Source of the DNA: an uncultured Clostridia bacterium
GTDB lineage: Bacteria; Bacillota; Clostridia; Oscillospirales; Ruminococcaceae
Direction: 5' to 3'
NCBI GenBank assembly: GCA_947389015.1
Contig: CANDVA010000024.1
Location: 1 to 34,556, forward strand
DNA length: 34,556 nt
Both the position numbers and the translations under genes were made by a program. Shown here piece after piece: positions 15,426-23,694 of this stretch; positions within the stretch are counted from its first letter, which is position 1; each line of letters starts with the position of its first letter. The notes beneath the pieces were generated by a model. That model ran no database searches. It was given only the letters and a program-made list of their open reading frames with translations, and was not told the DNA's origin.

Positions 15426-15495
15426 CAAAACAACTTGCACTTTTTGGAGTTACCAACCCAAAGCACCAGCGAACATTAAGAAATTCAAAAAGTAA
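15364..15495 (+). CDS. agrD: AgrD-type cyclic lactone autoinducer precursor
   Basis: 43 aa. The N-terminal amphipathic leader MKKILLKALKTMAEKS is followed by the signal core CTFWS (Cys25-Ser29) and then the conserved processing tail YQPKAPANIKKFKK. By analogy with the C. perfringens precursor, where CLWFT precedes HQPEEP, the mature signal is probably a five-residue thiolactone ring closed by Cys25. GGGAGG is 8 nt before the ATG. The gene itself is intact, but its processing enzyme just upstream is broken and no AgrC/AgrA follows, so it is likely orphaned unless another AgrB acts in trans. Confidence 0.85.
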   Translation: MKKILLKALKTMAEKSIATANKTTCTFWSYQPKAPANIKKFKK

Positions 15496-15511
15496 ATTCA
15501 CGTAAAAGTTT

Positions 15512-15545
15512 AACGACAGACCGGGCTTCCAATCTGTCGTTTTAA
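15512..15545 (+). terminator. Terminator after agrD
   Basis: AACGACAGA (15512-15520) pairs with TCTGTCGTT (15533-15541), 12-nt loop, followed by TTAAAA. Located 17 bp after the agrD stop. Confidence 0.65.
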
Positions 15546-15592
15546 AACCTGTTTATTCAAGACCTTTCGTGGATTTACATGAAACCTTATTA

Positions 15593-16200
15593 TTACTTTT
15601 TATTTTGGGGGAATGTTTTTTTGGACACAGGTTCTTTTGCGCCTATATCTTCAAAACTATTCATAAACTCAATCGGCACAGCCTTCGGCGGAAACCTCTC
15701 CAGTACCGCCGCCTCGACCTCACGGCTGTCGGCATACTGCACCTTGCGTTCGGACTTTTCTTCAATGGAGTAAGCGCCCTCAAATTGGATACCCCATTTG
15801 AAGAATAGCTTTAAGCACGTTTTCATCAGGTGACAGCCCGTTTTCATAACGATAAAGTGACCTTTCGGCATAGACTGCAGTTCGTTTACCATCATCAATG
15901 GTCGTTCGATCATCTGTAGCTGACGGTTGTCTCCGTCCCTGCCGTTTGAGCGCGTCACCGTTCCGCTAAGAACAGTCTGTTTTCCAAGGTTTTGAGACAT
16001 CGTCTCGGCGGTCTTGGAGTTCGGCACGAACGCTCCGAACAAGGTGCATTGGCAGTTGTCCACGATGATCTCCGCGCCCTCTTTGCCGTAAGTTTTCTCG
16101 AACTGAGCAAGAGATTGGATAATAGCGACTATCGAAACCTTTCGGGAGCGCGACGCAGAAAATATCATTTCAAGTCTGTCAATCTTGGGCAGCGATAACG
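15593..16200 (-). pseudogene. VirD4/TraG coupling protein, C-terminal fragment
   Basis: About 200 residues of a type IV coupling ATPase: LPKIDRLEMIFSASRSRKVS, IIQSLAQFEKTYG, VDNCQCTLFGAFVPNSKTAE, SQNLGKQTVLSGTVTRS, QMIERPLMMVNEL and HFIVMKTG. This is the part after Walker B. The N-terminal membrane segments and Walker A are absent, because the coding sequence abuts a group II intron 3' end at 16201. The frame is intact from the junction to the stop. It is a relic of a conjugative element. Confidence 0.75.
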
Positions 16201-16512
16201 ATAGGTAAGGCTTTGAAGTAATCTCTGCCTTTTCCCCCGTTCCACACCGTGCGTGCGACTTTCACCGCACACGGCGTTCCATCAATATTACAATTTCATC
16301 AGATTGGTATCACTTTCAAAGTTATCAAAGCAATTAAATTGCGGGATTACCCGCCAACATTCGGAGCTTGTTTATTTTGTTAAGCTGAGACTTATCGGGT
16401 TTAATCTTGTCAAGATATGCTTGTATTATTTCGGTCTTTGTCGCATGTATCAACTTGTGAACGTCGATATGGATAATTTTCAGATTTTTGTATTCATCCG
16501 TGCCGCCCTGAC
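16201..16512 (-). mobile_element. Group II intron 3' remnant
   Basis: On the minus strand it contains a domain V-like hairpin (about 16279-16243) with a GTGAAAGT loop between GTGCG and CGCAC, then the domain VI region and a typical 3' end CCTTACCTAT at 16201. The maturase tail precedes it. The 5' part of the intron is gone, and the left partner is virB4, not the 5' half of virD4. Confidence 0.7.
16334..16512 (-). pseudogene. Group II intron-encoded protein, C-terminal tail
   Basis: About 60 residues, QGGTDEYKNLKIIHIDVHKL then IHATKTEIIQAYLDKIK and LNKINKLRMLAGN, ending at TAA. This matches the C-terminal HNH-like region and tail of intron reverse transcriptase/maturases. The RT and most of the HNH domain are missing. 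It is fused out of frame to the virB4 fragment. Confidence 0.65.
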
Positions 16513-17889
16513 TATCGAGAACAACGGCTTGGTCAACTCGCGGACATTTTCCACCAAGAAGTCCTCGATGTTCTGACTCGCCAATATTACAGCGGACTCC
16601 TTTTTACGAACACGTTTCATGAAATTGCGGATATATTCCACGGCGGTCAAGTTGGTGAGGAAGAGGTAAAACTCATCGATGCTCGCGACGGTATTACCTC
16701 TGCTCAAAAGCTGTTCGGACATATATGCCAGCACGTTGAAGAGGAGCGCATTGCGGATTTTTTTGCTTGCTTGGAGCAGTCCTTTTACGCCGAACGTCAC
16801 GAAATTATTATCCGTAATATTCGTGTGTCCATCGAAAAACTTACTCTCCGCGCTCTTGCATATCGAGTGCAGACCGAGGCAGATATTCCGCAGATTTTCC
16901 GCGGTATAAAGGCTTTTTCTGTCAGACTGGTCTGTCGGATTAAATGCCTTATATTCCGCTTCGACCAACTTATAAAAATCCGAGAGAATGGGGTAGTCGG
17001 TCGCTTTGAGTTTGTACCAATCCGTATCGTCGGATATCCCGAATTTCTCATATAATTTTATGAGAAGTAATTCAATCGTGTCTATCTCGCGGTCGGAAAA
17101 ATCCTTGTAGCTGCGGAAGAAGTCGCGCATAAAGCTGATGTGCTGCGACAATTTCGTCTTGGATTTGAACGTTTGCGGAGCGTCATCATCGGCGGTTTCA
17201 TCGCCCCAGGATTTTGGCTCGAGTACATTTATAATGTATTCTCCCGACATCAGATCAATAAAACAGCCGCCGAGATTTTTCGTCAAATCGACGTATTCCA
17301 TTCCGGGATCAAGGCAGATTATATTCTTTCCACTCTCGCGAAGATTGGTCAGAATTAGCTTGAGCAGATAGGATTTTCCTTGTCCGGAGTTGCCGAGTAT
17401 AAGCGTGTTGGCGTTCGTTTTATCGTCACTGCGTTTATCGAAATCGACAATAATGTTGCTGCCGAACATATCTCGCCCGAGGTAGAACCCGTTCTCATCG
17501 GTTTTGCCGGAAAATGAAAAAGGATAAAGGTTGGCGACTGAGGAGGCGGGCAGAACGCGCTCGAACTGCTCACGGAACATATTCCGACCGCTTGGCATTA
17601 CGCTCATAAAGCCGTGCTGCTGACGTAACATCAGTCTATCCACATTCAGCTTGGAGCGCACCAATTCGGTTTGTACTTCGGTTTGAAGTATTCTCAAATT
17701 GTCGAGCGTATCGGAAATTATTTCGAGAAAAACCGCCGTGTGGAGCAGCGGTTCGCGGTTTCGGTGCATATCCGCGGCGAGCTGCGCTACGTCCTGTAAG
17801 TTGCTTTCCGCGGCGACCGTCTGCTGCAGATCGTTGGTGGAGCTGCGCTGCATACGGTTCTTGTTGGCGGCGCTGGCAATGATACGTTT
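16512..17889 (-). pseudogene. VirB4-like conjugation ATPase, main fragment
   Basis: About 460 residues beginning KRIIASAANKNRMQRS. It contains the VirB4 middle domain (NREPLLHTAVFLEI, RSKLNVDRLMLRQQ, FERVLPASSVANLYPFSFSGKTD), Walker A LGNSGQGKSYLLK, CLDPGMEYVDL, Walker B region VASIDEFYLF, and ILASQNIEDF. It drives DNA transfer and pilus assembly in intact ICEs. It lacks its N-terminus, which is at 14535-14750 on the other strand, and its last 30 or so residues, lost where it joins the intron remnant near KPLFS. After that join the frame reads nonsense to a stop at 16480. CLDPGMEY differs from the usual CLDPEAEY. Confidence 0.8.
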
Positions 17890-17918
17890 TTTATTTCTTA
17901 AAGCTAATTGTAAGCTGG

Positions 17919-17960
17919 ACGGTCAAAATTTGAACTTGGTCGGTCAAAGTTTCCCCCAAT
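17919..17960. repeat. 21-bp direct repeat pair
   Basis: Two adjacent copies of CGGTCAAA(A/G)TTT plus flank lie at about 17919-17939 and 17940-17960, just outside the virB4 breakpoint. No gene is seen from 17890 to 18235. Confidence 0.4.
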
Positions 17961-18078
17961 TTGTCATATTATCAACAGAACATTCACCTTGGCACAAGCG
18001 ATTATCAACACTTGTAAAGCTGGAAGCAAAAAATATCACCTTAGATACTTAAGATAAATAATTTTAATATACAGTATT

Positions 18079-18160
18079 TACCAACGCCTGAACAAACACG
18101 GGCATATAACCAAGATTCTGCATCTAGGTTATATGCCCGTACTGTTTTAATATGTTGGTA
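18079..18160. repeat. Nested inverted repeat, possible structured RNA or MITE
   Basis: A perfect 14-bp stem ACGGGCATATAACC (18098-18111) and GGTTATATGCCCGT (18127-18140) is nested inside TACCAAC (18079-18085) and GTTGGTA (18154-18160). A further CCCA/TGGG hairpin follows at about 18169-18180. A TTTTAA follows the inner stem. It may be a transcription stop, a structured RNA or a MITE-like element. Confidence 0.5.
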
Positions 18161-18235
18161 TTGATATACCCATTTATGGGCATAAATCTTGCAAAAAACA
18201 GGATTCACCGTCCGCGAATATTTTGACACAAAAGG

Positions 18236-18421
18236 TTATGGAACTTTACTTAACAGCCGATGAGTATTCAGTTTAAATATTTTTGCGGCGGTTGAAAACG
18301 TTAATGCCTCAACCGCCGATTTTGTTGCGTCTTTTTTATTGCTATCCGTTACAAAAAGCCAACTTAATTTTTGCCTATTAACTTTTCTTAGCATGTTTTT
18401 TGGGATTTTATTCCAATTCAA
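18236..18421 (-). pseudogene. Possible IS66-type transposase C-terminal scrap
   Basis: A 61-codon frame reads KLSWLFVTDSNKKDATKSAVE and then IFKLNTHRLLSKVP. The pattern W-L-F-x(5-10)-A-x-S-A with a terminal LxxxLP-like end recalls the tail of IS66 TnpC transposases. It overlaps the end of the ABC transporter gene and has no SD, so at best it is a remnant. Confidence 0.25.
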
Positions 18422-20378
18422 ATGCTCCCGTGTAAAGCCTGTAATACTGTCCCTTTTCGGATATCAGCTTTTCATGCGAGCCGCGCTCGATAATGCGCCC
18501 CTGCTCGAGAACCATGATAACGTCGGAGTTCTTGACGGTGGAGAGCCTGTGCGCGATAACGAATACCGTGCGCCCCTTCATGAGCGCGTCCATTCCCGCC
18601 TGAACTATCGCCTCGGTACGGGTATCGATCGAGCTTGTAGCCTCGTCGAGTATCATAACGGGAGGATCGGCGACTGCCGCGCGTGCTATCGAGATAAGCT
18701 GGCGCTGCCCCTGTGAAAGCCCGCTGCCGCCGCCCGTGAGTACGGTATTGTAACCGTCGGGAAGCATACGGATAAAGCCGTCCGCGTTCGCGAGCTTTGC
18801 CGCCGCGATGCACTCCTCGTCGGTGGCACTGGGCTTGCCGTAGCGCAGATTATCCATGACCGTGCCCGTAAACAGATTAACGTCCTGCAATACCACGCCG
18901 AGAGAACGCCGCAGATCGTCCTTTTTGATCTTGTTGATGTTGATCCCGTCGTAGCGTATTTTGCCGTCGGCAATATCGTAAAAGCGGTTGATAAGGTTGG
19001 TGATGGTCGTTTTGCCCGCGCCCGTCGCCCCGACGAACGCCACTTTCTGACCCGGCTCCGCGTAGATATCGATATTATGCAGCACTATCTTTTCGGGTAC
19101 ATACCCGAAGTCAACGTCGTCGAGCACAACGTTGCCTTTGAGCTCGGTGTATGTGACCGAACCGTCCGCGGTGTGCGGGTGCTTCCATGCCCATAAGCCC
19201 GTGCGCTCCTCGGTCTCAACAAGCTCGCCGTCCTCGCCGCGCTTTGCGTTCACGAGCGTTACATAGCCATCGTCGGTCTCGGGCTGCTCGTCAAGCAGCG
19301 TGAAGATACGCTCCGCGCCCGCCATCGCCATTGCCACGGCGTTGAGCTGCTGCGACACCTGACCGATAGGACCTATAAAGCTTCTTGAAAGCTGGAGGAA
19401 CGAAGCGATAGAGCCGAGCGTAAGCACGTTTACCGCAAAGCACGCAACGTTCGGAACATCGTTGATCGCGAGCGTACCGCCGATTATCGCCAGAACAACG
19501 TACAGGAAGTATCCCAGACAGTTGTTGATCGGCATAAGGATATTCGCATAGGCGTTCGCTTTGCATATATTCTCGCATAGATCGGAGTTTTTACCGTCAA
19601 ACGCTTCCTTTGCCTTTTCTTCGTGACAGAATATCTTGACAACGCGCTGACCGTTTATCATTTCCTCGATATAGCCGTTGAGGTCGGCTGTCGAGTGCTG
19701 CTGCGCCATAAAGTACTTGCCCGATTTGCCCGCGATCTTTGCGGTTATCGCCAGTATGCCGATAAGGAAGACCACGACAGTAAGCGTGAGCCATACAGAC
19801 AGCGACAGCATGGAGCAGAACACCGCCACAATGGTTATCCCTGAGGATAGTACCTGCGGAATAGACTGCGAGAGCATCTGCTGCATAGCGTCCGCGTCGT
19901 TGGTATAGAAGCTCATTATGTCGCCATGGGTGTGCGTGTCGAAGTAATTTATCGGCAGCGACTGCATATGCGAGAACATCTCGTCGCGTATGCGTTTCAG
20001 AACGCCCTGTGACACGGTCGCCATAATGCGGCTGTAAAACAGCGAGCTTACAGCTCCCGCGAGAAACAGAGCCGCCATGCCCGCAAGAGCTCCGAAAAGA
20101 CCGCTGTAATCGGGAGTTATACCATTTTTGGAGTTCTCTACGAGCGGCATTATAAAGTCGTCTATCAGCGTTTTCAGGAACACCGACGAAGCAACGGAAG
20201 CGCCCGAGGTCACCAGAATGCATATAAGAACCAGTATTAGCTGTGGTGTGAACGGCTTCATATACGACAGCATACGCTTTATAGTTTTCCTGTCAAACTT
20301 CATTGATACGCGCGCACCGCGCGGAGGCTTGCCCGGCATTTTGGACGGTTGCTTGCTTTCCCTAATATTATCACTCAT
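18408..20378 (-). CDS. ABC exporter, heterodimer subunit with consensus Walker B
   Basis: 656 aa from MSDNIRESK. Type IV (ABCB-like) exporter half: cytoplasmic tail (1-45, basic, proline-rich), six transmembrane helices (about 50-345), then the nucleotide-binding domain. Walker A is GATGAGKT (about 454), signature LSQGQ (about 555, instead of LSGGQ) and Walker B MILDEATS with the catalytic Glu (about 578). An insertion of roughly 35 residues (LVNAKRGEDGELVE and on) lies at the start of the NBD. I chose the internal ATG because it overlaps the partner gene's stop by 8 bp and has GGCGGAAGAAG before it. With the next gene it should form a multidrug or lipid exporter like BmrCD or TM287/288. Confidence 0.92.
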   Translation of the reverse strand: MSDNIRESKQPSKMPGKPPRGARVSMKFDRKTIKRMLSYMKPFTPQLILVLICILVTSGASVASSVFLKTLIDDFIMPLVENSKNGITPDYSGLFGALAGMAALFLAGAVSSLFYSRIMATVSQGVLKRIRDEMFSHMQSLPINYFDTHTHGDIMSFYTNDADAMQQMLSQSIPQVLSSGITIVAVFCSMLSLSVWLTLTVVVFLIGILAITAKIAGKSGKYFMAQQHSTADLNGYIEEMINGQRVVKIFCHEEKAKEAFDGKNSDLCENICKANAYANILMPINNCLGYFLYVVLAIIGGTLAINDVPNVACFAVNVLTLGSIASFLQLSRSFIGPIGQVSQQLNAVAMAMAGAERIFTLLDEQPETDDGYVTLVNAKRGEDGELVETEERTGLWAWKHPHTADGSVTYTELKGNVVLDDVDFGYVPEKIVLHNIDIYAEPGQKVAFVGATGAGKTTITNLINRFYDIADGKIRYDGININKIKKDDLRRSLGVVLQDVNLFTGTVMDNLRYGKPSATDEECIAAAKLANADGFIRMLPDGYNTVLTGGGSGLSQGQRQLISIARAAVADPPVMILDEATSSIDTRTEAIVQAGMDALMKGRTVFVIAHRLSTVKNSDVIMVLEQGRIIERGSHEKLISEKGQYYRLYTGAFELE

Positions 20379-22122
20379 CTTCTTCCGCCCCCTTTGTCTG
20401 AGAATCGTAAATTTCACGGTAGATATCGCTGTTTGCGTACAATTCGTCGTGATTGCCGAAATCGACGATCTTACCGTTGTCGAGAATGATTATTTTATCA
20501 GCGTCGCAAACCGATGAAACACGCTGCGCGATGATAATTTTGGTGGTGTTCGGTATCTCCTCGCGGAACGCCTTGCGGATCATAGCGTCTGTTTTGGTGT
20601 CGACCGCCGATGTTGAGTCGTCGAGGATCAGTATTTTGGGTTTTTTCAGCAGCGCTCTTGCAATACAAAGTCTCTGCTTCTGACCGCCCGAGACGTTCGT
20701 ACCGCCCTGCTCGATATGCGTGTCGTACTTATCCGGAAACGTCTGAATGAAATCGTCCGCGCACGCGAGCTTGCAGACGTGACGCACCTCCTCGTCGGTT
20801 GCATGTTCGTCGCCCCAACGGATATTATCGTAAATGCTTCCGCTGAACAGCACGTTCTTTTGAAGTACCATCGCGACGTTATTGCGCAACGCCTCGATAT
20901 TGTAGTCGCGGACGTCCTCGCCGCCAACCAGCACCGCGCCCTCGGATACGTCGTAAAGGCGCGGTATCATCGATACCAGCGTCGATTTTGACGAGCCCGT
21001 TCCGCCGATAACGCCGATAGTCTCACCCGAGTTTATCTTGAGGTCTATATGATCGAGCGCGTTGCTTTCGGCACTTTTGAAGTACTTGAACGAAACGTTT
21101 TTAAACTCGACGGAGCCGTCCTTTACCTCGGTGAGGTTACGCTCGCCGTCGTTGATATCGCTCTTTTCGTTGAGAACCTCTACAACACGGTCGGCACTTG
21201 CTTTGGACATTGTCATCATAACGAATATCATCGAGAGCATCATAAGGCTCATCAGTATCTGCATGGTATAGGTAAACAGCGACATCAAACCGCCCGTCGT
21301 CAAGCCCATGCCATCGACGTTGCCGCTCTCCACGATAAGGTGAGCGCCGAACCACGAAATGACGATAACGCAGAAGTAAACCGATATCTGCATTGCGGGG
21401 CTGTTGAAAGCGACGATTTTCTCCGCCTTGCTGAAGAGCTTGTAGATACGGTCGGAAACCCCCGTGAACTTGTTGATCTCGTGTTTTTCCTGTACGAAGC
21501 TCTTTACGACGCGTATACCGTGAACGTTCTCCTCGACCACCTCGTTCAGGTCGTCGTATGCGGTGAACGTCTTTTCAAACATCGGAAACGCCAGCTTCAT
21601 TATGATCGCAAGTACGATAGCCAGAAACGGTATCGCGCAAAGGAAAACCGTCGACAGCTTGTGATCCGTCCTGAACGCAAAAATAAACGCGAAGATCAGC
21701 ATAGCGGGCGCGCGGAACGATATGCGCGTAATCATCTGAAACGCCATCTGCACACGCTGAACGTCCGTGGTAAGACGCGTCACAAGGCTTGCGGGGGAAA
21801 ACTTGTCGATGTTGGAAAAGCTGTACTGCTGTATATTGTAGTACATATCCTGACGAAGATTTCTTGCGAAGCGCGAGCTTGCGCGCGAAGCGGTGTAGCC
21901 GGCCGTCGCGCCGAAGAATAGCGCACCCAGCGTCTGAATTATAAGTATCACGCCGTATTTCAGAACGTTGTCCATATTGCCGACAGTAATACCGTTGTCG
22001 ATAAGATCCGCCATGACTGTCGGTATAGACACCTCTATAAGCGATTCGGCAAGCACGAATATCGGCGTCAATATCGCCGTCAGCTTCGCGTCGCGGACGC
22101 ACTTAATGAGCGTTTTTATCAT
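20371..22122 (-). CDS. ABC exporter, heterodimer subunit with degenerate Walker B
   Basis: 583 aa: six transmembrane helices (about 15-305), then the NBD with Walker A GGTGSSKST (about 376), signature VSGGQ (about 478) and Walker B ILILDDSTS (about 501). Here Asp replaces the catalytic Glu. In heterodimeric exporters one of the two ATP sites is degenerate; this Asp and the LSQGQ of the partner fall in the same composite site, which fits. The ATG overlaps the last base of the marR stop (TAATG) with GGGAGAGGG as SD, so marR and both transporter genes form one operon. Confidence 0.92.
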   Translation of the reverse strand: MIKTLIKCVRDAKLTAILTPIFVLAESLIEVSIPTVMADLIDNGITVGNMDNVLKYGVILIIQTLGALFFGATAGYTASRASSRFARNLRQDMYYNIQQYSFSNIDKFSPASLVTRLTTDVQRVQMAFQMITRISFRAPAMLIFAFIFAFRTDHKLSTVFLCAIPFLAIVLAIIMKLAFPMFEKTFTAYDDLNEVVEENVHGIRVVKSFVQEKHEINKFTGVSDRIYKLFSKAEKIVAFNSPAMQISVYFCVIVISWFGAHLIVESGNVDGMGLTTGGLMSLFTYTMQILMSLMMLSMIFVMMTMSKASADRVVEVLNEKSDINDGERNLTEVKDGSVEFKNVSFKYFKSAESNALDHIDLKINSGETIGVIGGTGSSKSTLVSMIPRLYDVSEGAVLVGGEDVRDYNIEALRNNVAMVLQKNVLFSGSIYDNIRWGDEHATDEEVRHVCKLACADDFIQTFPDKYDTHIEQGGTNVSGGQKQRLCIARALLKKPKILILDDSTSAVDTKTDAMIRKAFREEIPNTTKIIIAQRVSSVCDADKIIILDNGKIVDFGNHDELYANSDIYREIYDSQTKGAEEDE

Positions 22123-22595
22123 TATACCCTCTCCCTTCTGATGTTCTTCTCCGCGGCTTCTATGTTGGTCTGTATTCTTTCTAAATAACCGTAGAGCTGT
22201 TCAAGCTCCTTCGGAGAAAAACCTTTTCTGAGCAAAAGCTCCATTTTTTCATTGTCCTCCTTGATGATACGCCCGATTTCAAGCGATCTTTCGGTAGGAA
22301 TAATTTTTTTCAGCCGCGCGTCGTGACTGACGCTCACGCGCTCCACCAATCCTTTTTTCTCCATGAGTCCCAACACCTTTGAAGCAGTGGAGCGTGTGAT
22401 TCCGAAATTGTTTTCGAGATCTCGCTGATAAACGTCCTTGCCTTCTTCCTTCATTTCGCAGACATAGCCTATTATCCACCCATTTGAGCATGTGAGACTG
22501 TCGAGCGCCTTTTTACCCTCGGTGTAGCGGTCGATATACCGTCGCACCGCATTGTTCAGCATGCTCAGCCGAACCCCTATACCTCGTTTGTTCAT
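22122..22595 (-). CDS. MarR-family transcriptional regulator
   Basis: 157 aa. Winged helix-turn-helix with the recognition region ENNFGITRSTASKVLGLMEKKGLVER (about 62-87) and a wing SVSHDARLKKIIPTERSLE, flanked by dimerisation helices. MarR proteins repress nearby efflux genes and release DNA on ligand binding. It is the first gene of the operon with the two exporter subunits, so autorepression and control of the transporter are likely. AAAGGAG lies 7 nt before the ATG. Confidence 0.9.
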   Translation of the reverse strand: MNKRGIGVRLSMLNNAVRRYIDRYTEGKKALDSLTCSNGWIIGYVCEMKEEGKDVYQRDLENNFGITRSTASKVLGLMEKKGLVERVSVSHDARLKKIIPTERSLEIGRIIKEDNEKMELLLRKGFSPKELEQLYGYLERIQTNIEAAEKNIRRERV

Positions 22596-22654
22596 ATTCT
22601 ATTCTCCTTTAACAAAAAGAGTTGCACTACAAAATAACTTGTTGGATATGCTAC

Positions 22655-22683
22655 ATTATACAGCGATTTCAATAATTTGTCAA
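22655..22683 (-). promoter_or_regulatory. Consensus promoter of the marR-ABC operon
   Basis: On the minus strand, TTGACA (22683-22678), 17-bp spacer, TATAAT (22660-22655). Both boxes match consensus exactly. The approximately 60 bp between it and marR contain GTTG...CTAC blocks that could be the MarR operator. Confidence 0.8.
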
Positions 22684-22792
22684 TAGACTTTTTGTGAAAA
22701 AATGATGAAATCTTTTCCTAAATGTGGTTTATCGCATTGCTATCGGCTTACGTCAGCATTACAATAAATAACATAAAAAAACGGAAAAACTA

Positions 22793-22821
22793 TTGAAAAA
22801 AAACAGAGCTTGTGATATAAT
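22793..22821 (+). promoter_or_regulatory. Promoter of nfnAB
   Basis: TTGAAA (22793-22798), 17-bp spacer, TATAAT (22816-22821); divergent from the marR promoter. AGGAGGG follows 9 nt before the nfnA ATG. Confidence 0.7.
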
Positions 22822-22853
22822 TTTATTGTATTGAATAAGGAGGGAACTGTTCA

Positions 22854-23693
22854 ATGTATAAAATAGTTAAAAAGCAAGTACTGAACCCCACCGTTACGCT
22901 TATGGAGGTGGAAGCTCCGCTTATCGCGAGGAAAGCCGAGCCGGGTCAGTTTATCATTCTGCGCGTCAACGAGGACGGCGAGCGCATTCCGCTTACCGTT
23001 GCCGACTTTGACCGCGAAAAGGGAACCGTCACCATTATTTTCCAGATCGTAGGCGCTACTACCGAGCTGCTCAATCACCTTAACGAGGGCGAGTACATTC
23101 ACGATTTTGTGGGTCCGCTCGGCGTGGCTTCACATACCGAGGGGCTGAAAAAGGTCGCTGTCGTAGGCGGCGGCGTGGGCTGCGCTATCGCGTACCCCAT
23201 CGCAAAGAAGCTGCATAACAGCGGCTGTGAGGTACATTCTATCGTAGGTTTCAGAAACAAAGACCTGGTTATTCTCGAGGACGAATTCAACGCGGTTTCC
23301 GACGTTATGAAGATGATGACGGACGACGGTTCGCACGGAACAAAGGGTCTCGTTACTGACGCGCTCAAGGAGCTTATTGAAGCGGGCAACAAGTACGATG
23401 AGGTGATCGCGATAGGTCCGCTTATCATGATGAAGTTCGTATGCAAGCTCACCAAGGAGTACGATATAAAGACCGTAGTTTCCATGAACCCGATAATGAT
23501 CGACGGCACGGGAATGTGCGGCGGCTGCCGTCTTACGGTCGGCGGCGAGACAAAATTCGCGTGCGTTGACGGTCCCGACTTCGACGGTCATCTTGTCGAC
23601 TTCGACGAGGCGATGGAGCGCGGCACCATGTACAAGGAATTCGAGATCGGAAAGCGCGAGGAAGTCTGCAATCTCTTTAAGGGGGTAAAGTAA
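22854..23693 (+). CDS. nfnA: NADH-dependent ferredoxin:NADP+ oxidoreductase, alpha subunit
   Basis: 279 aa. With the next gene it forms NfnAB, the cytoplasmic electron-bifurcating transhydrogenase that links ferredoxin, NADH and NADPH. The N-terminal FAD-binding barrel contains PLTVADFDREKGTVTI (about 46-61). The NAD-binding segment is VAVVGGGVGCAIAYPIAK. The C-terminal [2Fe-2S] site shows Cys222, Cys225 and Cys237 in MCGGCRLTVGG and FACVDGP. The PyrK-like fold explains why it may be annotated as sulfide dehydrogenase subunit or dihydroorotate dehydrogenase electron transfer subunit. One base separates it from nfnB. Confidence 0.92.
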   Translation: MYKIVKKQVLNPTVTLMEVEAPLIARKAEPGQFIILRVNEDGERIPLTVADFDREKGTVTIIFQIVGATTELLNHLNEGEYIHDFVGPLGVASHTEGLKKVAVVGGGVGCAIAYPIAKKLHNSGCEVHSIVGFRNKDLVILEDEFNAVSDVMKMMTDDGSHGTKGLVTDALKELIEAGNKYDEVIAIGPLIMMKFVCKLTKEYDIKTVVSMNPIMIDGTGMCGGCRLTVGGETKFACVDGPDFDGHLVDFDEAMERGTMYKEFEIGKREEVCNLFKGVK

Positions 23694-23694
23694 A

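Noticed and set aside
14754-17890. Site-specific invertible switch controlling agr
   Set aside because: No inverted repeats or invertase at the breakpoints; only A-run microhomology, and agrB is already decayed.
21049-21921. 290-codon plus-strand frame within the ABC transporter
   Set aside because: Antisense to the transmembrane region; Arg/His-rich and no SD.
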